DNA from: Enchytraeus crypticus
Taxonomy: Eukaryota > Annelida > Clitellata > Enchytraeida > Enchytraeidae
Assembly: GCA_905160935.1 (NCBI GenBank)
Contig: CAJHZI010000449.1
Span: 567,501-631,500 of the forward strand
Direction: 5' to 3'
DNA length: 64,000 bases
In this document: positions 26,501 to 39,200 of the stretch, piece by piece
Numbering within the stretch: position 1 is the stretch's first letter
Layout: every line of letters starts with the position of its first letter
Notes under the pieces: generated by a model
What the model saw: the letters and a program-made list of their open reading frames with translations, nothing else
Database searches by the model: none
Told to the model about the DNA's origin: nothing
Program-made: the position numbers and the translations under genes

Positions 26501-29025
26501 CAATATCTGGAGCCTAGGCGCTCACTAACCGAATACCCTTTTTGGCGTTTGATTGGATCTGGTTTTTATGTCGCCTTCTACGACACGTGCATATTTATTC
26601 GGTTGGTCTATTCTTCAAGTAACCCGTACATATCACGGGGAAGTAACAACATTACAACAATATCGAAGAAACAACCAATGTTGTTAGATAAGAGTCAGGA
26701 GCGTATCATCTGAGGGGGAGCCACAATCACACAGGATCCTTATTCATTCATCTTAGTTAATAATTGACAGTAAAAAGTGAAGAATATTTACGAAAAGAAT
26801 AAGAAGAAAAGAATAAGAACAAGAATATTTAAGAAGAATATTAAGAATATTTATTTTAATTCATTTTTTTATTTTTTCTCTTTTTACTACGTAGAAAGAG
26901 TTCACCGCGGAGGTATATACGCCGTATGTTTTGGGTTTCAACTTCTGATAATTCTTTAAAATTAAAACTTGAATTAGTTGAAGGAGAAACTTGATGTTTC
27001 TACTACTTACAAAGTTATCACGGATGTAGGAATTGATTAATTGAACGATTAAATTGATCAATAGATAATTTGTTGATCAATACTGATCAATATGCTGATA
27101 TAATCTCATGCAGTGTCGATTATAAATACACTTAGGCCAACGTATATTAATTGATTACCTCGTCCTTGAAAGACATGATTCTGATCTGTAAATAGAGATC
27201 TGTAAATGGTTGAATGATTAATTGGTATATACATGTCGATTGATCGAATGATTGATCAATTAATTGAATGAATGAATGAACGACTGAATAAACGAATGAT
27301 TGATTGATTCTTCGGTCTATCCATTGAATGATTGATTTATTAATTTCTAAATCAATTCGTTGATTTATTAATATATTGATTGATAGACAGATTGATATTC
27401 TATTACTGAATTGAGCTTAACGGTATAATGCAAATAGACTCTGGCTTCATTATAACCTAGACATGACATTTTGGTGGTGTTTAAAATACCATTTTTGATA
27501 GGCGCGTTGACTTTAGACTATAATATACCCTTGATTTCTGATTTTCTTTTATCCTCTTCAAGTGATTTTCTCTCGGAATGGTAACGCTAGGATTGATCTT
27601 GCCTTCAGCTTCGCCCTAATTGATTAAAAAAAAAAAAAAAATACTTAAGATCACACAGTGTAACATCGTGAGAAACAAGAAGCCGAATGTTATGATACAC
27701 TTGACTTAAGATTTCTAATCATTGATTATGTAATCTATGAATAAGTCTAAACGAGTCTAAAAATAAGAGAATTGCAAAAGCATAGAAATAAACTTGTGCA
27801 ATTTTAATGCTCTGAACATCTTTGAAATGAATTATTTCAATCAGAGCGCTTTGATTATAATATCTAAGTTATAGAAGTTATTTCAAAATTAGAAAATTCT
27901 ATTACTTGTATTTTGATATCATCCTCTGGATAGCCTAATCTTATCTTTCTTAAATTTTTCTTTCCACAATCACCATTAATTAATTAATTAATTAATGTGC
28001 GAGCAGAGTATTTTCTAGAGTATTTTTAAACATTATTTTAACAGTCAAGCATTTCCGTCATTGACGATGGGGCAGGGCAAACAATTTTCCGTCAACTTTT
28101 TGGTCCTTATGGACAAGCCCTATCTCTTGCCCTATCACCGTTTTGGTCTGAAAATATTTTGAAAGCTATTTTCATAGAGTATACTCTCACATATATGCCA
28201 CAGACCACAACTTGTAAAATAGAAAACATATGAAGCAGGTAACATAATCATCTAAATCTATTCAACGTTAATGATCATATGAAAAAGGAAAATTTAAATT
28301 AATGCTAGCCTAAATTGCCTAGTCACTGTATGGATAAGTCCATACAGCCTTCCAGGTCCATTTAAATAGAACACAGAAAATGGTCTGGCAATTTCCATGT
28401 TATAGTCCGCATACATTCAAGTAGCTTGCACTGCCTATGATTTCTACATTGCCTGTACTTCTCTCAGACATTGAGCATATAAACATGTAGTAAGTGTTAG
28501 GCTGACCCAGGAATTAAAGATTATTTTTAGATTATTATTTTTTTAGATTATTTAATTAAAGACTTTTTAAGTATATTATTACATTTAGCCAGGGATCCTT
28601 CAGAGCGTCCTCGATCGACATCCTTATCATCTCATCTTTCACCAGGGTCCTCTTTATCCAACTCTTCGCTTGTTCCGAAACAGGCCCCCAGACTGGATCA
28701 CTGTAACTCACTTCCTTCCAATCAGCTATACGTCTACTCGTCTCTTCGAATGTCCTGCCGTGGAATGGGGAGGTACCGGAGAGTATTGTGCAAGCCAGGG
28801 TTCCAAGGCTCCATATGTCGCTGGGGAATGAGATGGGGTCGTGGTTGATAAGTTCAGGGGAACAGTGCTCGATGTTGTTGAACAAGAGCCTCACAGGTCG
28901 CCCAGGCTCTATGCGCTGAGCCAATCCAAAGTTCATGATCTTTATGTCACGTGACGTAGTAGAGGTGAGAAATATGTTCTCTACCTATATCATAAATATT
29001 ATATATACATTATTTATTGTATATA

Positions 29026-29113
<88 letters not shown>

Positions 29114-29125
29114 CATGTATTCATG

Positions 29126-29182
<57 letters not shown>

Positions 29183-32100
29183 CACTGTTGCGCCGCCGTG
29201 CTGTTATGCCGCCACGCTGTTACGCCGCTACGCTGTTACCCCGCCACGCTGTTACGCCGCCACGCTGTTACGCCTTCACGCTGTAACCCCGCCGCGCTTT
29301 TATTCCGCTACGGGAGATAATAAAAATCTAAGAATATTGTCTGTTTTCATCCTAATACTTTGAATCTAGACCGTTTCTTACTCTAATATTTAAAAATATG
29401 GAGCCTGGAGCCAGTGGCGATGTCGGTAAGATACTCGACCGCTTATCAGTATGTGCGGGATGCAAATCCTGGGCTCGCCCGTCAATTACATCGCTTTCCA
29501 GAGAGGAAACTGACGTTAATATTAGCTTTACCAGCTTTATATACGCCTAAGTGTAAGTATAAATAGGACTATTTATTTGTTACTAAAACTCGAATAATTG
29601 CAGCACTCACTCTGAGGTCAAGATGTAGAACGTTGAGCCGATGTAGGTTCGAGACGCCCTGACAGATCTGGCGCATCCAGTGGATGCAGTCCAACTCCGT
29701 GTAAGAGTTCAGCTGAGCAATCCTCGTCAACAGGTTAGGACCCGAGATACTGCGGGTAGCAATACACTGCAAGTGTTACACTAGGGTCAATAAACGTGGT
29801 AGTAATGGTTATATTCTGATATAGTATATTTAACTTTTTGTCTACTACCTGTATTAGTACAAATGGTACAACTACTTTTACTAGTACAGGTTGTAATACT
29901 ACTTGCACTACTACTCGTACTAGCTGTACTTATATTTGTACAGGGAGTAGTACTCTGCCTCAACTACCAGTACACACAGCTTTAATATCTATAGATACAT
30001 CCTTTTTCCTAAAAAGACTTATAAATTATTTAAATTTAATTAAAAGTAAGTTAAATGTTAGCAATATATTCAAGTTCTCTCTAAGTAAGATATGGACAAT
30101 TCCTGAGTTCAATTGTTAAAAAAAGCAAAACTTACAATTCCATAATGAAAGCAATTTCACCGGAAGTCTGAAAGGCCTCGTGTAGTTGATGAGTATGTGG
30201 ATGATTTAATTCACTCATAATCGCAATCTCTTGCTTTATCATTTGCCTTTCAATCACTGAGCATTTGATAAACTTTGCAAGATAGTTTCTCTGCGTAGCT
30301 TTCTCTGCCACTCTATACATCACTCCATATCTTCCCCTGAAAGAAAATACTAAGGGGATTATAATTCGTATTTAGAAATCGTTTATAATTACTTAACAAC
30401 AAAGAATTACAATAAAACTTTAACGATAGTTTCGTCACCCTAAGACTATTTGGGGTTGTTATGATTTAAATGATGGCCCAGTGTTAACACGTGATCCCAT
30501 TCAGAGGAAATAAGCCTCGTCGTCGTCGTCGTCATCCTCATCATCATAATCATCATCATCGTCATCATCATCATCATCAGACCCTTGCTGACGCTGGCTT
30601 AGATTTACCCGTGTTATGTCCGAGTTGTTAAAGAACTTGACCAAGTATAGACCGCATTTGAGTTAAAAGGCGACAAAGCACTAAGATCCAAACCATTCAG
30701 ACAAATTAAGCTAAGATAAATATACAAGAGTATTGTTGTGATAAAATCCTATATTACCTGGCAATCATTTCATGCACGATGTATTTATCATCGAGATCCT
30801 CTGCTCCAGCTAATCTAGTTACATCCACAGTATTTCCAGTAAGCACTGGCTCGCAGCAAACTGAAATTAAAATCAAAAGTAAAATTGAAATATTTTCTAT
30901 TTCAGCCAACAACAGTGAACTTTAATTCGGTACATGAAGAAAAAGCCAAGTTTATCGCAGGTTTCCTGTCTCAAATGCATGACTAGCAGGGATGTACAAT
31001 GAATTTGAACTCTACACCTAATGATCCGTCGTCGGACAATTCACCGAAACTGACATGTTATTTATTCAGCTTAAATTGACCCTGAAACCCAATCCAAATA
31101 AAACCCATGTAAAAATGAACGCAAAAACCCATATAAAAACCCATGTAAAATTCCATGTAAAAACCTATGCGAAAATCCAAGTAAAAATTCATGCAAAATT
31201 CCATGAAAACCCGCTGTAAAAACCAGTAAATATTGGGCAGCAGCTTCAGTTCAGGAAGCTCTGACTATTTGTGATACATCTGGCTAAGATAAGATTATAT
31301 CTGATAAACTTTTGACTGAAGGAGCTAGGTTCAAAAAAGAATCTGTCAACCAACAAAGACTGCAACGACATCGGATACGGGTGCGTAACATACTGCGTGG
31401 AAGTTTAACTGCACAACCGCGCAAATTGTCATCTTTACTCTTAAGAGACAATTTTTATTTAGATTACATATTTTTGATTATTAGTAGCTTAGTTATAAGA
31501 AAAATCTGTTGTTCTTATTTCCACTCTTAATATTTTCTCTGCGTTAAATTCTTGAGCGCCCCGCACTTTCTGTCCTACTTGAGTTAAACTGAAAATGTAC
31601 AAGATTTTGACAATTTGAATTGATCCGGATCGCGAAATAAAATTGAATAACATTTCAAGACAAATAATGAAATAAAATGTCACATAAACAGTGCACCTCT
31701 TAAGTGTAGTAACCATGAATGCAAAAGCTAAATCTAGAATCTGAAAGGAGATTTACCAAATGAGTCGTAATCCAAAGAAGACATTTCCACTTCAGAACAA
31801 GCCTCTTTGCCATCCACATCTCCACCGTATATCTGATCAGAACTTGCCAAGTCTAATTGTGGAAGATTTGCTGATACGCCACTGATGTCTGGTACTAATT
31901 TGATGTCTTCAAGCATCGGGGCATCTCCATCGTCACCTGGCACAGTAAATCAATAAACAATTAATTAATTAATTAGTTACTCAATCATTCATTTAATAAC
32001 TAAGGAAATTTATAATTTAGAAGAGTATAACGTGAGAAATACATTGGTGCTCTGATTGTAGCCTATTTGACATCAAGGCTCAGAAGCTCAAGGCTGCTCT

Positions 32101-34867
32101 TCAGCACTACTCGACATACTCAAGCTAACGTCATAATGACAAGTTAACAGTAAATTAGCTTAATTTTAACTTTCAGATGCAAGCATACTGCTACCGTCGG
32201 GCAACAGTATATATTTAAATAGACTTAACAAAAAAACGGTGTTTTAGTTTTAAAACCTATGACAACTTTTTGCTTGTATGGTTACACACCCGCAAAATTC
32301 CGCCTTACAGCATGTGCTACAGAGCTTTCCTTGCCTAGTATCTCTTTTCCACGCCCCTGTCATGGCCAGTGGATGAGGAAACGGACATTGAAACTGCATA
32401 ATAAAAATTAAATTATTGTTTTAGTTTTCAGTAATTCTAAACATTGTAGTGGCTAATAAATTATATAATAATTATTATATAATTTATTAGTACTATAATG
32501 CTTATAAGTAATGAAAACGTAAAAAATAATACTAATTTTTTTAAATAGATAATTTTAAGTAATTAAAAATTTTTTCAAACACTAATAATAATTATAATTA
32601 GTATTAGTGTTTGAGTTTTCATTAATTCCTATTTTCTTTTTATGGCTAGCAGTAATCGTTGCCTTTGATAGCGCACTGATGTCAACCTCTGCGGATTAAG
32701 AATAACCTTCCAACACCCTAGGGATATTTTCATTCAAAGCTGTCCCCAAGGTGGTCGGTCACCTGTCCATGTACTCCATGTACTAACCTAGCCCGACGTA
32801 GCTTAGCTTCGTCCATTAATATGCCACAAAGGAATTGCGCTAAATCCCATCTAATTAATTACCTAATTACAATCATATTTACTTTATGTCGATCACGAAT
32901 CCAAACCAAATGCACTTAGATCACCGTCTTAGGTTCATTGTGTTAATTCTGAACTGAAATCTGACTGAACTTTTTGATTGTGACAACACATTTTCTCATT
33001 TAGAATATTTGACTTAAAAATTTAGCATCTCATGTTAATTTGCCATAAGCTTGCTAAAGGATCCACTTATAATGTACAATGACGACATCTGCATAAAACC
33101 AGTTTTGTAATGTACATATGTACATACATATACATGGGCTCGCCCGTCACTGACATCGCTTTCGAGTTAGGAAACTGACGTTAACCTTAAATTACCAGCT
33201 TTTACCATTATGCATACCTGACTGCTTCAATACAATCGACTCCTCACACGTTGTATATTTTCCTAATCCGCATTCATTTTCTCCTGCCACTCTAATATAG
33301 TATCCAATTCCGGGCTTCAGTGTGTCCATGGTCGCCTCCGTACCGGTAATCCTATCCATAGTTGTCCAGTTTTCATCCGTACTCGTCGCAATCTCAATTT
33401 GATAGAGCCTGATGGCAGAGCCCCCATTGTATTCTGGTGGAGACCAGGACACTACCAGTGTGTTATCAGTTTTCCAGTTGATTTTAAGATCCTGTGGAGG
33501 TCCAGGTTTATCTGTTAATGCAATTACTTATTTATTTAATGATTTTAAGAAGTTTAGCATGAAAAAACTTTTTTTGCATAAAAGTTATACAGAAAAAGCT
33601 AATTCACAGAATAAATGCTGCATTACATTTTCATGCAATTTAGTTAACGTTGTATTTTGATATGCACTGTAGTTTGTGAAAATGTATAATGTGTCAAGGT
33701 AGGTTGCAGTGTGTTTATGTGAGATAAAAGAAATGAAGCTTTTGTGTAAGTACTATGTTCACGAATAACTATCTCCAAATTATGAATAGTGAATTTGAGT
33801 CAAAAAATAATAATGTGTCAAACTAGGACTCCTTGAATTTTGTTGCAAAAATTAGATTGTAAAAAAGGTGTTTTCACATGTCATTTATAACGCAAGCCCT
33901 GAAATTATTAAATAGTATGATATGCTGAGATAAGAAGAAATGAGGTTTTTTGTAAGTACTATGGTCGCCAATAACTGTCTCCAAATTATGAATATTATTA
34001 TAGAATTTGAGTCAAAGGAAAGAAATGATTTTGTAACAAAAGGGTATCAGGTGTATCATGCCAAAAGATACAAAAATACTGAATTACAATACCAATTATT
34101 TGTAAATAAACCTGAATTGGGAATTGGATAAGATAGGCAATGATGATATGTGCTGCAGAGACCGTTGAAAAAGCATCATCATCATCTTTAAATCCCAATT
34201 TAACCAGGGTCGGGTTACGAATTGACCTTCTCCACTCCTCTCTGTGTGGGACTCCCCCACACCAAATTATCAGTCATTCTCTATTTTCATATCGTTCTTA
34301 ATCGCCACATCCCACATCAGCAGTGGTCTACCTCTCTCTAGCTTAACATCCAGCTCTTCCTTCCAAACTCTCTTCACTACATCCTCATCTACCTTTCTAA
34401 CAATCTGCCCATGCCATTTTAATCTCGACTGAGCCAACCTAATCCTAATCCCCTCCTCAACACTCAAATTTATCCTCACATTCATTTGCCATTCTGTCCT
34501 TCCTAGTTTTACCACAAATTAGACGTAACATTTTCATTTCTGCCATATTCAAATTCTGAAAATGTTCCCTTTATTAGAGACTTTATTATTTAGAGACAGT
34601 TAATAAATACTTCCTTAAGAAAATAGTTACCAATAGGAGCTGTTCTGATGGATGAACGACAGCTAAGGTATAGACGTTATTAGAATTAATAGAAGCAATT
34701 GAGTTAATAGAGCATAATTGGAAAGGAAAGTAGCCAGAGGAAGTACAAGACTAGAGAATTTAGGTAGGCTGGGTGAATCCATCCACTTGATGACACATTC
34801 GCACGAGGAAATTATAAGAAGAACAAAAGAGAAATGAGCTACACACTGAGAGACAGGCCGAGAGAAA

Positions 34868-34931
<64 letters not shown>

Positions 34932-35898
34932 AAGGGTGATGGATAGTGACATTCAAGTATCTAAACTACAACAACGACGTCCACTTTGAATGAACCGTGC
35001 TTGCTTGCTTGCTTGATTGCCTTGCTCTGTTTTCAGCACTACATTATACTTCTATATACTTCTATATTAGACTGAGTGAATCCATCCACTTAAGGACACA
35101 TTCGTACGAGGATATGATAAGAAGAACAAAAGAGAAATAAGCTACACACAGTAAGACAGGCAGAGAAAGAGAGAGAGAGAGAAAGTGAGAGAGAGAGTGA
35201 GAGTGTGTGTGAGAGAGAGAAAGAGAGATAGCGAGTGACATTCAAGTAACTAACCTACAACAACGACATCCACTTTGAATGAACAGCTGCCTTCCTCTGT
35301 TTTCAGCGCTACATTATACTTCGCTGCATCATTTACTTCAACCTTGGACAATCTCATCTCCACGCACTCGCTGCTCAAGTGGAACCGAACACGGTGCCGA
35401 TCCACGACAGGAAGTCCATTCATTGTCACGTGACAAACAGGTGCGCTACCAGATATAAACGGGATGATTAACACGGAGGACTCACCACGGGTTAGTCGGA
35501 TAGATTCTTCAGATTTACCATTCGTAAACTTTGGTGGGGCTGCGCGAATAATAATCACGAATTCTTAAATAAATCATGGACTAAAAATAACGTAGTCAGT
35601 AATTAAATTACTCCAATGAAACTGAAATAATAATAATTATAGATATTATTTTAGCTCTTACAATGAACGTTTGAGCTATGAGTAAGCTATCTATATAGAG
35701 AAGAGATGAGAACAGTTACTCCGTTTCTTTCTCTCTCTCTCTCTCTCCCTCTTTAACTCTCTCTCTCTCTCTCACCCTCTCTCTCTATCTCTCTCTCACT
35801 CACTCCTTAACTCTCACTCTCTTACTTACTCACTCATTTTAACTCTCTCATTCACTCTCTCTTTCTCTTCTCTCTCCCCCCTCTCTCTCCCTCCCTCA

Positions 35899-35935
<37 letters not shown>

Positions 35936-36106
35936 ACTCTCTACTGCTTAGCATCCCTGAATGAAAAATATATTTTACATTGTATTAAACACAATTTTTA
36001 TTGACAAAAATTAAACTAAATTTTATTTGGAAGTCATAATTAAATTAAGAAATTGAAAACCATATAGTCAACATGATATATACAAGTATATATCATGTTG
36101 ACTATA

Positions 36107-36149
<43 letters not shown>

Positions 36150-36158
36150 ATATATATA

Positions 36159-36209
<51 letters not shown>

Positions 36210-39200
36210 TGTGAGTCTTAGAAGTGACACCCCTTTTATATTTGCAATAAAATCGCAATCAGTCAACCGATCCATGTGAAATTTACTGGGAGTGGAGAGC
36301 TAACAATTCTCTGCAATATTGCAAAATTTCTTTCAGATACATATAAAAATAAAAAAGTTATCTAAACTCGACTGCGGGTGGGGGTCAAAACAAAAATCCT
36401 AATATAGAACGCCACAGACGTAGGCTACATCATGCGCATGCAATCTCACGTTATGCGAGATGCTTTGAATTATTGATTATTTGTGGTAGCTCTGAAAAGA
36501 GCTGTTTGATTGAGCCTATGGTTAGATTATGATTTGGGTGTGGCTTATAACTTTTGTTCAAAATGACCACCATCAACTGATATGCAAGCCCGAAGACGCT
36601 GGCGCCACCATTTCGTAAATCAAAATGCGATCTTCTTTGCTGAAAACCATCTTTGAAGAATGGAAATGATGGATTTGTGATTTGTATTGAATGAGTTTCA
36701 AATCGGTGAACAAGTGATGGCGGTAAATGGAGCATCGGCCTAGCCAGTCTGATATGTCATATGGCTGATCTGATTTTTAGCCTAGCAGCTGCAGCTTTAG
36801 CGCACAGGCTAAATGCGCAGTCAGGCCTTATGCGTAACAACAGTCTGCATAGTTCTTTTGACACCCCAGGGCTATTAAAAAGGCAATAACTTCGGCAATT
36901 TTCTACAAATCTGCACATAATATGGCACGTTTTGAACAAAAATGCCTGTTTTTTAAGATAAGTATAGCATGATATGCATAAGATGTTTTCCCTGTTTTCA
37001 TTATAACAATATAGAGAATGTCAGTTACTTGGCCCATAGTTGTAAATTCATCATTGCCCCTAGCGTTCCTATATATCAATAACTTTTTTGTTCTTAAAGA
37101 TATGGTAACAAAATTTTGCAGTAATAGCGAAAATTGGTTGATTCCAACAACCTGTAAATTTTATAGAAATGTGTCGACTGGTTACGATTTTATTGCAAAT
37201 ATAAAAGGGGTGTCACTTATAAGACTCACAGTGTATATATACATATATATATAAACATGAGTAATCATCGGTAAACAGGATTTTTTTCTCAGGCAATGAC
37301 GCCCCTGCCCAGTAAATGTTAGTCGAAGCTAGTGAAGGCACAGGGGGCCCACCTCATTATAAGCAAAATCCCCCAAGAATAATGGTTTATGAAAAGTTAT
37401 GTCATAAGTAATTTAAAGATCCACTCGTATGTGGACATGAAGAGAAAGACGAAAGATAGAGATGAGTAGAGGCGTTATATACCAGGGACCTACAAGTAGG
37501 CAGTGCACTAAGAGAGAGAGAGAGATATTATCAAGAACCTTAAAATGGTATCTAGAATCTTACCGTATTGATAAGGTAATGACGTCTGGGACGGTTCTCC
37601 ATATCCTGCAGTGTTTCCAGCAGTAACTCTGAAAACATACTTCACGTATTCCTTCAGACCTGACAACACCAGCGAGTCCCTATCCTCAGGCTTCACCAGC
37701 TTTATTCTCCATTCCTCTTCAACTTCCGGCTTCCACTCAACCACATATCTCGATATCTCTGATCCACCATCCAATCCCGGTGCCATCCAGCTAATGGTCG
37801 CCTCGCTTCCAACGAAGCTGATCAGCACGGGAGGGGTGGGCTGGCCTGGCACGGTGATGGGAGGATTGGTTCTGAATTTGGCTGGCTGGCTGGCAGGACC
37901 CCTGCCTACCTCGTTCACTGCAATCACCCTGACGAGGTGCTCCGTGTCCTCCGTGAGACCTGAGAGACTGTAGGAGAGATCCGTGACGAGGTCATCCTGA
38001 AGAGAAGTCCAGGTTGATCCAGGGAGGACGCAGAGCTGGACTATGTAGCCCAGTGTGGGACAGCCACCTAGATCCTGATGTGCTTCGAAGATCATCTGGC
38101 AAGATGAAGAGGAAATGTTCTTGACGACAACATCGCGGGGTGCAGAGGGTTCAGCTGAATTGTGGTATGAAAGTGGAACAGTTATTAGGTGATACAATAA
38201 TATAATAATAATTTAATAAGTTTAAATTTAATCATTCAACAGTATTCAAGTAAAAGCAATAAATTGTCAACTAACTACTTAATAGTGTAATAAATTCATT
38301 GTAATTAGTTCATAGTAATCAGTGGCAGTTCACCGTTAAACTCCTCAAATCCCATTTTATAAACTTCTTTAAAGAAAGTGTTAAACTTCAGTAAAGAAAG
38401 GATTAACTGGAAATAATAGAGCAATAACATGGAAAGACATAATATGGGTTGTACCATTAGCCAATTAATAATAACTCTTACCAAGTATAATTAGAATCTA
38501 TTCAACTACAACTGGTACTATGTCTCGAACACAGTCATCATCATCATCTTCCCTTGAATCCTAGTTCAACCACGGTCGGGATACAAATAGACAGTCTCAA
38601 ATCCTCTCTCTCCTACACCACACCACCAGCCAATTCCCTATTTGAAACTTTTCCATTCGTTTAAGTTTTGTAGAAATTTCTGGAGCCTAGGCGCTCACCA
38701 ACCGAATGCCCTTTCTGACGTTGGTATCTCAAACACAGTAATTGGTATTAATCTACTCATTGAAAGCTGCTGTCACAACTTCAATACAGTTATCATCTAA
38801 TTATCACATGGGACGTTCTCATCTGTATTAGAACCAATGACATCTTGCTGTTCAAACAAACGTGATAGCCATTCGACCGTAAAACCAGTACACAGTTTAA
38901 AACACAATTTAAACGATTGAACCAACCTATCACTTTTAATGTAAAATTCACCGAAGCTCTTCCAACGCTATTCAACAGTTCTATCCTGAAATCCTGTTCA
39001 TCTTCCCTCCTCGCGTCAATGATTTCAAACAATATTCTGCTGCCGTCTGTTAGCTTGCAGGTGATGCGAGCTTTGTCACAGTCAGAAGAAGCCCTGATGG
39101 ATAGAGCCGGAGGAGGGTTTGAATGGTATGGAATGTAGAAAGAAGAACTCCCTCCACGCTTGACCATCAAACCTCGCTTTATACTTTCAGTTTCCATTTT

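Noticed and set aside
28935-29363. ORF of Tyr-Ile repeats
   Set aside because: Translation of a TA microsatellite.
29611-29772. Exon 19 acceptor at about 29770 (ACTTGCAG)
   Set aside because: Gives the wrong phase after exon 18 and runs into a stop; the AG at 29750 restores the kinase hinge.
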